From Ricordea florida (lineage: Eukaryota > Cnidaria > Anthozoa > Corallimorpharia > Ricordeidae): DNA of 64,000 nucleotides. The notes under the pieces were generated by a model, which saw nothing but the letters and a program-made list of their open reading frames with translations, was not told where the DNA came from and did not search any database. The position numbers and the translations under genes were made by a program. The number at the start of each line of letters is the position of its first letter. Within the stretch, counting starts at the first letter, position 1. This document shows positions 54,773 through 64,000 of the stretch, piece after piece. Location of the stretch: the NCBI GenBank assembly GCA_949710005.1, contig OX453279.1, positions 14,159,256 to 14,223,255 on the forward strand, written 5' to 3'.

Positions 54773-56098
54773 TCAGCAAAACGCTAAGCGCAATGTCAAC
54801 ATATTGAACGACGAGCACCCCACAAAAACGGATGGTTTCTTGCGATATGTCAGCCCCTGACCAGGATCTTCGACGAGGAGGTCTGGTAATCTTGGGAGAA
54901 CGAGGATCTCTTCAACAAAAGATGCAAACTGAGAGGGACTGCTATGCAAAAAGAGCCAAAAAGAAGCAGATGACCATTCTGGAACTATGAGGGTACCAAC
55001 ACCTTTGTGGTATCGCAAATGTTTGAGTGGAGCGAACAATTAACAGTTAAGATGAAAAAGAGGGCACTGCCAGTTGTTATCAGCATTCCAATCGTAAGCT
55101 AAGGCGTCGACAGCGGAAGAACCCGCAAAAAATACTTGGAGTTGAATCTCACAACTTGCGAATTGAAATAAAAAAAGCGATCCACTGTATGGGGCCCCCG
55201 TCTCGCATTAAGTGAACGAAACACCTCAGGATTTAAACTCCAGTCGTCCTTGTCAATATACCTGCTAAGCAAATCGGCACGGGCGTTCTCCTCGTGAGAC
55301 AGCCACTGGGACTCCAAGGACATGTCGAAATTTAAGCAAATACTAAAAATGTCCACAGCAATCTCCTGCAAATGAGGTTCAGTACTGCCAACCATACGAA
55401 TATGAGAAGCGCCCATGTTATCAACGAAAACTTTGATTCTCTGATGCCTCAACCTTTCGGCATATGATTTCAAAACGTAATATACAACCTTTAATTCACG
55501 ATATGTCGACCTAGTATTAACATTCGCAGTAGAAAACATACCACGAACGGACTCGCCATTGAACTTGGCCGAATAGCCGCCAAAAGCAAAATCACTAGCA
55601 TCTGTGTAAACAGTACAATTGGCACAAAACACCCCCCTGATAGAATACCGTTAAACGAATCGACATGCTGAAGCCAAAATTTAAGCTCTTGCAGTAAATC
55701 CTCAGAGTAAGTAAACGAGGCATCCCAACCTGGTCTAGACTGGATGGTAAAGTACAACTGTCTCGTGACAAGACGAGCAATAAGACCAACTGCTAGGGAT
55801 AGCGAAATAATGAAACCGGCGAGGCGAGGCAACTCCCTGTAGGTTGTGCGGCCATCCAGGATCAACAAATGTAAAGAACGTTTCAGTTTTGCTAGCTTGA
55901 ATTCCGGAATCTGAAACCTGAATTGAATAGTGTTTATTAGAAACCCCAGCCATTCCCCAACCTGAACAGGTTCCCAGCATGATTTACTTTCGTTGGCGAC
56001 GAAACCAGACGAGGCTAAATCAGAGCGATGAACAAGACTAGCAGCTCCTGCTGAGACGTAGTCTCGCTGACCCGAGATACCATCGTCAAAATACACGA
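54773..56098 (-). pseudogene. DIRS reverse transcriptase C-part and RNase H
   Basis: 56096-55630: FVYFDDGISG (RT catalytic site), QVGEWLGFLINTIQFRFQIP, TYRELPRLAGFIISLSLAVG and LVTRQLYF. 55632-55099: VYTDASDFAFGGYSA (RNase H Asp), TYRELKVVYYVL, FVDNMGASHI and ENARADLLSRYIDKDDWSLN. 55039-54773 continues (VGTLIVPEWSSASFWLFLHS). Frameshifts near 55632 and 55090. In an active copy this makes the DIRS cDNA. Confidence 0.85.
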
Positions 56099-56230
56099 AA
56101 CAATTGTGTAGTGTTTTGTTAATGTTTATAATACTTATACCCTCCCCACCCCCCAGGTACAGTTTTGTTCTGTATAAAGCACGAAGCGTGAATGTCGTGG
56201 TTGTTGTTTTGATTCAATCTGAATCAATCT

Positions 56231-57285
56231 TTGGTTAAAGTCGAGAAGTCAAGTATCTATTTGAACGATGCACAAGGATTAAAGCCTTTTGACTGTTTGG
56301 AAACGGCTGGTATTTCCGCACGCTGGGTAAGATGGCTGCGAGCTTTTGAATTGTTTGCAATGGGAAAAGGAGTCAAGAATGCCGACCAGAAGAAGGCTTT
56401 ATTGCTGCACACCGCCGGATTAAATGTTCAGGATATTTATTTTACGCTCAACGAGGAAGAAGGATCAGATAGCTATCAGAAAGCGAAGGCGGCTTTGGAT
56501 AAATATTTCAAACCGCTAGCGAATGTTCCATACGAAAGGCTATGTTTTCGTGAAACAAGTCAACTAGCCAACGATACCGTCGAACCAGATTGAGACAAAA
56601 GGCCCAAACATGCGAATTTGGAGATACTCCAGCCATTGATAAGCAAATTCGTGATCAAGTGATCAGCAAGTGTTCGTCACATGAACTCCGTCGGAAGTTC
56701 CTCCAGAAAGGTCGAGAGTTAACACTGCTACAGTGACGAGAAATTACCCGTTCTATGGAAGAATCTGAAAAACAGGGAAAACAGGAAAAGGAATTCGAGA
56801 ATGCATGAGAGTGCAAGAAGTGTCAAATGTTTCTGTTGTGGATATATGGGTCATAAAGCCAGCGATCGCCGATGCCCAGCAAGAGGGAAGCAATGTAGGA
56901 AGTGCAATGGAGCGGGCCATTTTGAGGTTATGTGTAAGACTAAAGAGAAGCAAAACCGTGGCCAAGTAACTGGAGGTCTGCGTAAACCAGACACCAGACG
57001 AAGGAGTCGTGCAACTCACCATGTAAGGCAGGTAGAAGCTGAAGATAAGTAGAGTGATGACTGTGAATATGCATTTGGAATTTTTCACTATTCAGATGTT
57101 TTGAGTGATGGAAAAATCTCCGTGAAAGTAGGAGGTTTGCCCGTGACAGTGATTATTGATTCTGGTGCTAGTTACAATGTCATAGGTCGTAATGTATGGG
57201 AATATCTGAAAGCAAATAAGTTTGTGTGTGTTTCAGGAAAAGCGTCAAAGAAGCTGTATGCATATGGTAGTAATCAGCCATTTAG
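56231..57285 (+). pseudogene. Gypsy gag and protease
   Basis: 56231-56593: WLRAFELFAMGKGVKNADQK and LLLHTAGLNVQDIYFTL, a Gypsy gag core seen in many cnidarian copies. It is interrupted by a TGA (56590-56592). Two zinc knuckles follow at 56830-56935 (CFCCGYMGHKASDRRCPA, CRKCNGAGHFEVMC). After a TAG (57048-57052) comes the protease with IIDSGASYNVIGR (aspartic site at about 57158) and KKLYAYGSNQPF, where the Crypton insertion cuts in. Confidence 0.82.
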
Positions 57286-57431
57286 CAATTATTGGATGAG
57301 GTTGAGCATGATAGCGAGAATTATCAAGGCCGAGGTTTGTGTTATCTGCCGAAGCCGAAGGCTGAGGCAGATAACACAAACCGAGGCAATGATAATTCTC
57401 GCTATCATGCGAAATCCGAATCCAATAATTG
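57286..57431. repeat. 146 bp hairpin at the Crypton 3' side
   Basis: Two ~65 bp arms: CAATTATTGGAT...CGAGAATTATC...GGTTTGTGTTATCTGCC and its inverse ending CCAATAATTG, around a GAAGCCGAAGGCTGAG loop. It lies between the end of the Crypton-like gene and the broken Gypsy protease, so it is either the Crypton end or a separate small palindromic insertion. Confidence 0.8.
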
Positions 57432-57511
57432 TTTTTTTTTATGCATATACCTGAGTAACTGTAAAGACAAGAGCGCGCAAATTGTACAGCACATCAAATT
57501 GTAATTGAAGT

Positions 57512-58684
57512 TTACTGTATGTTAACATTACAGTTAAAGAAATTAAAATTCTGCGTTATCTCCGAGCGAGAGTTGTTTATGATTACTTCTTCTTGAGAAA
57601 GGCTAAGAATGGGAGATGACTGGTTTGCATTCATAACTGATAACTCTTTTCTAACCTCGCACTCTGCAGTAAGGGTTTCCGACATTTTCTTCTTTGTGCA
57701 AATATCCGTTTTACTGTAGCTCCGGATGCTGGCTTCATTTTTATGTCCGCTTACAGCCATAATATGCCTTGCTTCAAAAGCTGGCTTGTCAAGGATTGTG
57801 ACAGCTGTCGCCCTGATTGAATGGTTTGTGTAACACTTGGAAAGGTTTCCTCGCGATATGTTTTTCATTTTCTCGCCAAGTGTACGCTCTCCGATCACCA
57901 TGTTGTCGTACCAAACATTCTCAGAAATGGAGACGTTTCTCTTTGGGCGTTGAAATAAAAACTCGTTGGAGGGATTTAGGTGACTTGGGTACAGCTCGAA
58001 GGACAATTTGGACCAGGTTTTTCATTCATCACACCTCCGTCGAAACCTTCGTCATCTTCCCGGCGGTTTTTAGTTAATTCATCCGTTGTTTTGCACACGT
58101 AGCGTGCTCCGGTGCCGTTTGTGTTGAATGAAAAATCAGTCTTCTTGAGCTGACGGAGATTTTGCCTTCCTCGGCGACAAAAGTGCAGCATGACTTCAAA
58201 AAATGAAGCTTTTCTGGATCATTCAGACAAAAGACACCACTTTTGTACAATTTTTTAAGGTCTTTTTCGCATATCGGTGGCTTGTGTTCTACTTTTGCCA
58301 ACCCTTGTCGCTTCAGGTCCACGCACTTCGCGCCAACACTTTGTTTGCGTCGGTAAACTCTGAATCGTTGATAATGTCAAAGCCACGAGTAGCTTTGAAG
58401 TGCCGATTTAATCCAAATCTGAGGCTGTTTAATGTGCTCTTTGAATAAGAAGTACCATCCGTTTTTCGAGCCTCTGCATAAATGTTCGAATTTTCGAATG
58501 TTCGAATGTTCGGAATGTTCGAATGTTCTTTCGTTTGAGGTTCACCTGCCTTCTTTTCTTTCAAATATTGATGAAAAACTTCCAGTGCTAACTTTGTGGC
58601 TCTTGTGGTGCTTTTTGCATCTTTATCATCAAGAAGGAGGTCCAAATCTTCCTTTGTCAACGTGGCAAACCTTGACTCCACCAT
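57512..58684 (-). pseudogene. Crypton tyrosine recombinase (KCTD1/DUF3504-like)
   Basis: I take the ATG at 58684 as the start (MVESRFATLTKEDLDLLLDD) because the family opens this way; the frame also extends further up through the promoter repeats. Then VFHQYLKEKKAG, TLNSLRFGLNRHF, CEKDLKKLYKSGVFCLNDPE and FCRRGRQNLRQLKKTDF. The catalytic end reads CYTNHSIRATAVTILD (His-x-x-Arg), HIMAVSGHKNEASIRSYSKT (His/Lys, nucleophile Tyr). At least three one-base frameshifts (near 58335, 58195 and 58000) break it. The protein would cut and rejoin DNA as a Tyr recombinase. Confidence 0.8.
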
Positions 58685-58714
58685 GACAGTGTTGCTCAAG
58701 CTGCTGGTTAGCGT

Positions 58715-58810
58715 GTTAGGTGACGTCACTTCTGCATGCATAAAAACTATTTTCTGTGGGTATGACGTCACTTCTACATGTATAAAGACTATTGTCTGTA
58801 GGTATGACAT
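58715..58810 (-). promoter_or_regulatory. tandem CRE-containing repeats upstream of Crypton gene
   Basis: Two ~43 bp direct copies (about 58720-58762 and 58763-58806) each contain a full palindromic TGACGTCA and TATAAA.ACTATT.TCTG. They lie 35-125 bases upstream of the chosen ATG, so they may be the promoter. CREB/ATF binding is inferred from the motif only. Confidence 0.5.
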
Positions 58811-58889
58811 AACGGAACCAGGGCCAGCAAGAATTCGCTGCATGCTTGTAGCCAATCAAAATTGAGATAGTGGCGCCAATGTATAATAA

Positions 58890-59835
58890 TACAAGTTGCA
58901 GGCACTTTCACTGCAGAAGTGTCAGTTGGTGAGAGAGTGTTAAGTGGGGTTGAATTTGTTGTTATTGAAAAGGAGGGACACGCCCTTCTGTGGCGAGAAA
59001 GTGCCATTTTGTTACAAGTTTTGAAGATGGGACCTCATGTCAACTCACTAGAGGTTTCTATGTATGCAGCTGAAGCGGAATCCAGTATTGTTGAGAAGTT
59101 TCCAGGGTGCTGTGAAGGTATTGGCAAACTTAACAATTTCCAGTTAAAAATTCCAGTTGATCCAGCAATACAGCCTGTTGCACAACCCATTAGACGAATT
59201 CCGTACCACCTTCGTGATAAGCTGAGTGCCAAACTGGATGAACTGGTTGAACTAGGTATCATTGAGAAAGTGAGGGGACCACACTCGTGGGTCTCACCAG
59301 TGGTCGTAGTGCCAAAACCCTCGGGTGACATCCGTTTGTGCGTAGATATGCGTCAAGCCAATATGGCAGTAAAACGAGAGCGATACCCAATACCCACCAT
59401 TGACGAAGTGTTACAAGATCTGAATCAGAGCAAGTTCTTCAGCAAGTTTGATCTTAACTCGGCCTATCACCAGATAGAACTGTCACCTGAATCTAGGGAT
59501 ATAACTACCTTTTCCACACACAAGGGACTGTACCGATACAAACGACTCATGTTTGGTATGAGTCTTGCACCCGAGATCTACCAGAAGGTACTCCAACAAG
59601 TCCTCCACGAGTGTGATGGTGCTCACAACATTCTTGATGACGTGATAGTCCATGCACCCACTGAAGAGGAACATGATAAGAGATTTGAAAATGTGGTCCG
59701 GGTGTCGAGGAACAGGGGGTTGACCCTGAACCGAGATAAGTGTCAGTTTAGGATGTCACGTTTAGAGTTCATGAGCCATGTTTTGTCGGCACGTGGAATT
59801 GGTCCTGCAGCCGTTGAAATGAAGGCTGTAGTTGA
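58890..59835 (+). pseudogene. Gypsy reverse transcriptase (interrupted)
   Basis: A long open frame: GTFTAEVSVGERVL (end of protease), then RIPYHLRDKLSAKLDELVEL, VRGPHSWVSPVVVVPKPSGD, IRLCVDMRQAN, FFSKFDLNSAYHQIELSPES, LYRYKRLMFGMSLAPEIYQK and NILDDVIVHAPT (LDD catalytic box). Thumb is LTLNRDKCQFRMSRLEFMSH. RT palm motifs look complete. The frame is cut at 59835 by the hAT insertion. Confidence 0.9.
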
Positions 59836-60299
59836 CAGGGCCGGATCCAGAGTAGTTCAAGTGATTTCCAGAAATCACTCAAATGTTTCCAAATCTGGGT
59901 TTGTTATTTCTCAGGTTGTTTCTTGAAGCTCAAGAAATCAATTATCCTTCTTGTTGCAGTGTTTATTATGAAATAAAACAAAGAAAAAAATCGTCGAATC
60001 TCGTTTTACCGTCGATTACACAGCAAACCTAGTCCATTCCGAACGAATTTGACGAATCTCCGTTCGCGCGCTTTCGTCCTTTGTCGAGACTTCGGAGAAC
60101 AACACGAAAAAATTTGTAGGCACGACCGGACAAAATTTGTACGCAGTGGGTGGGAGTGGTTAGTTTATCGATCTTTCCACAAATCACTCAAAACCCTCCT
60201 CTATTGGCCAGAATCACTCGCATTGTCTTGCGAACTACTCAAACTCGGTTGTGATTGGCTATTCAGGACGCAAACTACCGTGCAAACTACTGACAATCG

Positions 60300-60310
60300 T
60301 ATATAAAGGG
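60300..60310 (+). promoter_or_regulatory. TATA box of hAT gene
   Basis: GTATATAAAGGG lies about 110 bases upstream of the ATG at 60412, in a region without other features. It is a plausible core promoter of the transposase gene. Confidence 0.5.
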
Positions 60311-60411
60311 AAGCCTCTCCCCGAAAGTCCGTCGTTTGTTCTTGCTCCGATCAGAGTTCATTGTTAAAGTAACTTGCTACGGAAGGAAGACAAGGGAAAT
60401 TTTAATTATAA

Positions 60412-61567
60412 ATGATGGTTCGAGGCGATCCAGTTTGTCGGAAGGAGGACTGTTCACAGTATGATGTTGGTTTGGTTTTCAAGGAAATCAACTCATATTC
60501 GGACCAGGACAAGTTCATAGAGAATGTGTGGAAACCAGGTGAGCTATTTGATTTCCCAGCGTCAGTGGAATGTTCGAATTCTAGCCGTCATTTTGTGTGG
60601 AGCTGGCTGAAAAGATTTCCCTGGCTATCATACTCTAAATATGTCGATGGTGCATTTTGTTTACCGTGTGTTTGTTTTGGAGTCCAGTGTGGCCGAAATA
60701 CGAATAAACTAGACAAATTGTTCAAGTCTCCACTCACACTTTGGACGTCCGCCGTTTCACGTTTTACCTAACACGCCAGCGGGAAATGTGAGATGCATAA
60801 TTTTGCAGTGATCGCAATGGAGAATTTTCTGAGAAACATGAGAAGAGAAGCGGTTCCAATTGATCAGCAGATCAACAATTTACTTCAACAGCAAATCAAT
60901 AGCAATCGCGAAATTCTGAAATCCCTTTTTAAAACAATAATTTTCTGCGGAAAAAAAACAACATACGTGTAGCCCTCAGAGGTACACGAGATGATGATCG
61001 AGGAAATGGCAGTCTTTCCGGTAATTTCCATGCACTGTTAGAATTTCGAATTGACAGCGGCGACCAAACACTAAAACATCACCTGGAAACCGCTCCCAGA
61101 AATTCGACTTATATTTCTAAAACCATTCAAAATGAGATGATTACAACTGTGGGTGCTATCATAGTGAATAATTTTTCACAGGAAATCAGGGACAGCAAAT
61201 ATTTTTTCTATTATGTCTGACGAAGCAGCTGACATATCAAATAAACAAAACCTTTCAGTGGTGATCAGATTTCTCGACTCGACCAAAACAGTCAGAGAAG
61301 AGTTTGTAGGATTATACCTTTGTGAGGATATACTATACTTCAAATCCTGATCACTATTCCCATTTCATTGGCATCTTGCGAAAGGTCCATTTCAACCCTC
61401 CGAAATCTGAAGACTATTTGAGAAGTACAATGGTCCAGGATAGACTGAATGGATTAGCACTGATGCATGCCCATAGGGAAATGGATTTAGATCTTGAACA
61501 AATTATAGATTTATTTGCTAATTTACATCTCAGAAGAATGAGAATGGAAAATATTTTAAATGAATAA
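60412..61567 (+). pseudogene. hAT transposase (TTF/DUF4371/dimerisation), deleted core
   Basis: ATG at 60412. The N-terminal zinc-finger-like part has HFVWSWLKRFPWLSYSKYVD and GAFCLPCVCFG (TTF-type). A TAA at about 60769 precedes ASGKCEMHNFAVIAMENFLR. The DUF4371 part is readable in mixed frames (GNFHALLEFRIDSGDQTLKH, KYFSIMSDEAADISNKQNLS, VREEFVGLYLCED near 61325). Then the coding jumps to the hAT dimerisation end YLRSTMVQDRLNGLALMHAH and IIDLFANLHLRRMRM (61420-61567). Some 300 residues of the catalytic core are missing. Confidence 0.8.
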
Positions 61568-62342
61568 TTTTGTACCAGGCAGTCACTAGTGTTTCTAGAG
61601 TACTTGTGAGTTATGTTCCATCTGGATTGATGTAATCCTTAAACTGATGGAGAACAGTACAGATACATAACTGGTGTCTGTGGTACAATTGTATTAATAC
61701 TTATATCTGGACAAAAAAGTCATTCTTCAATAGTTTTTAGAGTTATTTTTCCACTGACACTGGGTATTTGATAAGCTTAAATGGTTTTCACTATATTCTC
61801 TCAGTCTGAGCTCATTGGACCACATCAATTTATACACTGATCTAAAAGGCTGAAAAAGGCAAGTATGATTCCAACTTTTCAGTTTTGCTGATACATTTTC
61901 ACAACAATGTTTCTTAATATTCACTAATAAATCCTTATTCTTTTTTCCTCCATTCCCACTTTGAGCTAACTGACCTGATTCCCATTGGAAAGTTATTGGC
62001 ACCCCCACAAGCATCCAAGACAGCAATCCAGGCAGCAGATCTACTACATTTTCAAAAGTAGCCCTCAATCTTGATTCACATGCTAGACTCCTTAGACAAA
62101 AAAAATTTAATGTTATTCTGGTTTGTCTGTGTAAATACACAGAATTGATTTTTTTGTACAGAATTATGCCTTTCTGAGGAGGTACTGTTAATGTGTCTGA
62201 ATGGCTTAAAGTGCTACACAACCGAATTGCATTCTGGGAGCACTAAATTTCAAATTTTCTTTGGGGGGGGGGGGGCATGCCCCCAAACCCCCCTAGTTAA
62301 GGTGCTGCAAATCACTCATGTAAAATCCTGGATCCGCCCCTG
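61568..62342. other. hAT 3' region, noncoding
   Basis: Between the end of the transposase and the right tip. A 164-codon minus frame (61727-62221) overlaps it with no motif, except for words that could be mutated transposase-related sequence. A G15-like tract and its C-rich complement (about 62263-62292) precede the tip. Confidence 0.45.
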
Positions 62343-63999
62343 AGTTGATGCCCGAGAACCAAGAAATGCTGGGGAAGTGAGGAGCTTCCTAGGACTGGTC
62401 AACTTGGATACTTTGACAAGAATTCACCAACCAAGTTGGTCGCAGATGCAAGTCCGGTAGGCCTAGGAGTTGTACTAGTCCAACAGCAGGGAGAAGAACT
62501 GCGAGTTATCAATTATGCAAGTAGAAGCTTGTCTGATACAGAACGCCGGTATTCTCAAACAGAAAAGGGGGCTTTGGCAATAGTATGGGCTTGTGAAAGA
62601 TTCCATGCCTATTTATATGGTGCTAAGTTTCAACTAATGACTGATCACAAACCCCTTGAGTGCATTTTCTCACCTAAATCGAAGACCTGCGCTAGGATTG
62701 AGAGATGGCTTAAACCTTACAAATTTACAGTGAAATATATTCCTGGTCCCAAGATTGTTGCAGATTGTTTGTCACGTCTTCTGAGTCCAATAACACCGTC
62801 AGAAGACAGAAACCAAACTGAAGAGTATGTTAGATGGGTGGCTCAAGAATCAGCGCTTGTTGCCCTGACAACCCGTGAAATTGAGAGAGCTTCAGAATAT
62901 GACGCAGAGTTGAAGAGTGTGCGAGAATGTCTCTTGAACGGAAAGTGGCATGCGATGGAATTCAAGGAGTATCTGCCTGTGCGAGATGAATTAAGTGCAA
63001 TTGGAAAACTTGTTCTTCGTGGAACTCAGATTGTGATACCAAAGCAACATCGTTCTCAAGTACTTCAGTTAGCACATGAAGGCCATCCTAGAGTTGTAGC
63101 AATGAAGCAACGTTTACGAACCAAAGTGTGGTGGCCAGACATCGATAAAGATGTACAGAAAGCTTGTAAGACCTGTCATGGCTGTCAGTTAGTTTCACAA
63201 CCATCTTAACCAGAGCCATTGACATGCACAGAACTGCCTTCTGCACCATGGCAACATTTAGCAGCCGACTTATTGCGTCCACTGCCTTCGGGTGATTATG
63301 TGTTTGTTGTGGTTGACTATTACAGCCGATTCTTCGAGATTGAATTTACCAAATCTACTACATCTGGGAAAATTGTGTCTATATTGTCCAAGATGTTCGT
63401 CACTCATACCTTCCTTTGTCCCTTAGGACGGATGATGGGCCGCAGTTTATCAGTGACCATTTCAAGACGTACTTGGAGGAAAACGGAATCAAACATAGGA
63501 GAACCACACCCTTGTGGCCACAGGAAAATGGCAAAGTAGAGAGGCAGAATCGCAGTATCCTGAAGCGCCTCCGTATTGCTCAAGCAGAGGGTCGCAACTG
63601 GCAATTGGAGATGGACAACTTCTTAATGATGTATCGTAGTATACCACATACTACTACGGGGGGTTGGCCCGGCAGAATTGTTGTTTGGAAGACGCATCAG
63701 GACCAAATTACCCCACCTTTAAGAGTTCAGCATTGAGGATGAAGTCCGCGATCGTGACGGTGAAAGGAAAAGCAAAGGACAGATGTATACCGACTGCAAT
63801 AGGAACGCATGTGAAAGTGAGATTCGAGAAGGCGATAAGGTGTTACTGAGACATGAAAAAGAAAACAAACTGTCAACGCCATACAAGTCATCCCCATTTA
63901 CAGTTACTAAGAAGAGTGGCAATAGTGTGCTTGTTGAGGCTAATGGTGCAAAGTACCGCCGGAGTGTAACTCATTTGAAGAAGTATCTCGAGCGAGATG
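62343..63999 (+). pseudogene. Gypsy RNase H and integrase
   Basis: After VVDAREPRNAGEVRSFLGLV a deletion (at about 62409) removes the start of the RNase H region. From 62436: LVADASPVGLGVVLVQQQGE, YSQTEKGALAIVWACERFHA and LMTDHKPLECIF (RNase H). Integrase follows: HEGHP...VWWPDIDKDVQKACKTCHGC (HHCC zinc site), LAADLLRPLPSGDYVFVVVD, RTDDGPQF and PQENGKVERQNR (D, D, E). There is a TAA at 63207-63209 and frameshifts near 63410 and 63660. The last codons reach the window end (HLKKYLERD), so the 3' end is cut. Confidence 0.88.
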
Positions 64000-64000
64000 A

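Larger units (their letters stand above)
53200..56100 (-). mobile_element. DIRS-type retrotransposon (RT-RNase H-tyrosine recombinase), truncated
   Basis: Minus strand, right to left: RT from its catalytic YFDD (56095), RNase H, then a tyrosine recombinase ending near 53220. The upstream gag and RT start are missing: coding ends abruptly at about 56100, where the Gypsy-related sequence begins. The stretch 54240-54770 between RNase H and recombinase is unreadable. DIRS elements integrate through the recombinase rather than a DDE integrase. Confidence 0.85.
57432..58885 (-). mobile_element. Crypton-like tyrosine-recombinase transposon
   Basis: Insertion in the Gypsy protease/RT gap containing one minus-strand tyrosine recombinase gene. 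The right border is about 58880, just before CAAGTTGCAGGCAC, where Gypsy coding resumes. The left border is near 57285-57432 depending on whether the hairpin belongs to it. No inverted ends, as usual for Cryptons; the target duplication is unresolved. Confidence 0.7.
59836..62342 (+). mobile_element. hAT transposon, internally deleted
   Basis: Tips CAGGGCCGGATCCAG (left) and CAGGGGCGGATCCAG (right, inverted), a common hAT end. Flanked by direct repeats AGTTGA (59830-59835 and 62343-62348). The Gypsy frame reads on across it if the element and one repeat are ignored. 2.5 kb; it encodes only parts of a transposase. Confidence 0.88.
56103..64000 (+). mobile_element. Gypsy-type LTR retrotransposon, twice interrupted, runs off window
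   Basis: gag 56231-57052, protease near 57158, RT 58890-59835, RNase H and integrase 62343-63999, in Gypsy order. A Crypton (about 57286-58885) splits protease from RT and a hAT (59836-62342) splits RT from RNase H. The region 56103-56230 may include part of a 5' LTR or leader (TATAAAGCACGAAGCGTG-like), but no full LTR is recognised. The 3' LTR is beyond the window. Confidence 0.88.

Noticed and set aside
58685..58855. Upstream start (ATG at 58855) for the Crypton protein
   Set aside because: The extra 57 residues translate the tandem CRE repeats (EVTS repeated) and lie upstream of the conserved family start.
61727..62221. 164-codon minus-strand frame in the hAT 3' region
   Set aside because: No conserved motif and it lies inside a deleted hAT; not supported as a gene.
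47781..64000. Further DGK exons (EF hands, C1, kinase domain)
   Set aside because: No EF-hand D-x-D-G-x-[GI] or kinase motif with splice sites was found on the plus strand; the next exon is presumably beyond the window.

Overview
This is eukaryotic genomic DNA, AT-rich, with long introns, GT-AG splice sites and no bacterial-type operons. The mix of elements points to a cnidarian, most likely a stony coral or a relative. It contains PIF/Harbinger, ISL2EU-like THAP/YqaJ, hAT, Crypton, Helitron, DIRS, BEL/Pao, Gypsy, several CR1/L2-like LINEs, tRNA-like SINEs and Penelope-type hammerhead ribozymes. The organism call is an inference from this repertoire; no diagnostic host marker is visible.

Host gene: three plus-strand exons (2415-2628, 26826-27134, 47589-47780) look like consecutive exons near the 5' part of a type I diacylglycerol kinase (DGK alpha/beta/gamma type, N-terminal recoverin-homology region). 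All three junctions are phase 1, so they join in frame. The introns are about 24.2 kb and 20.5 kb. Nearly everything else in the window lies inside these introns or downstream of the third exon. No further DGK exon was found.

Layout: 1-2414 holds unidentified minus-strand coding-like pieces. 2629-26825 (intron) holds a foldback repeat, a LINE tail, and a decayed BEL/Pao retroelement (5207-12400, minus). The BEL is split by a 3 kb element with ~335 bp terminal inverted repeats that carries a broken capsid-like gene, itself hit by a 250 bp MITE and a LINE tail. The same intron also holds CR1-like LINE pieces, a well-bounded Harbinger transposon (15966-20391, TAA target duplication, two convergent genes), MITEs, a RecQ-like fragment and a hammerhead motif. 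27135-47588 (intron) holds an unidentified transposon-associated gene remnant, LINE fragments, a SINE, a second hammerhead, a Harbinger-like remnant with two convergent genes, and a LINE. It also holds an 8.2 kb element with 1.06 and 1.48 kb inverted ends, inserted into a Myb/SANT-like gene; inside that element lie two inverted minisatellite arrays and Helitron remains. 47781-64000 holds a THAP/YqaJ element remnant, a LINE piece, a DIRS element (minus), and a Gypsy element (plus, running off the window end) that is interrupted by a Crypton and by a deleted hAT.

The nested insertions give relative ages: BEL, then the capsid element, then the MITE and LINE; and Gypsy, then Crypton and hAT. No coding element in the window looks fully intact. 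All identities come from reading conserved motifs by eye, with no database search.
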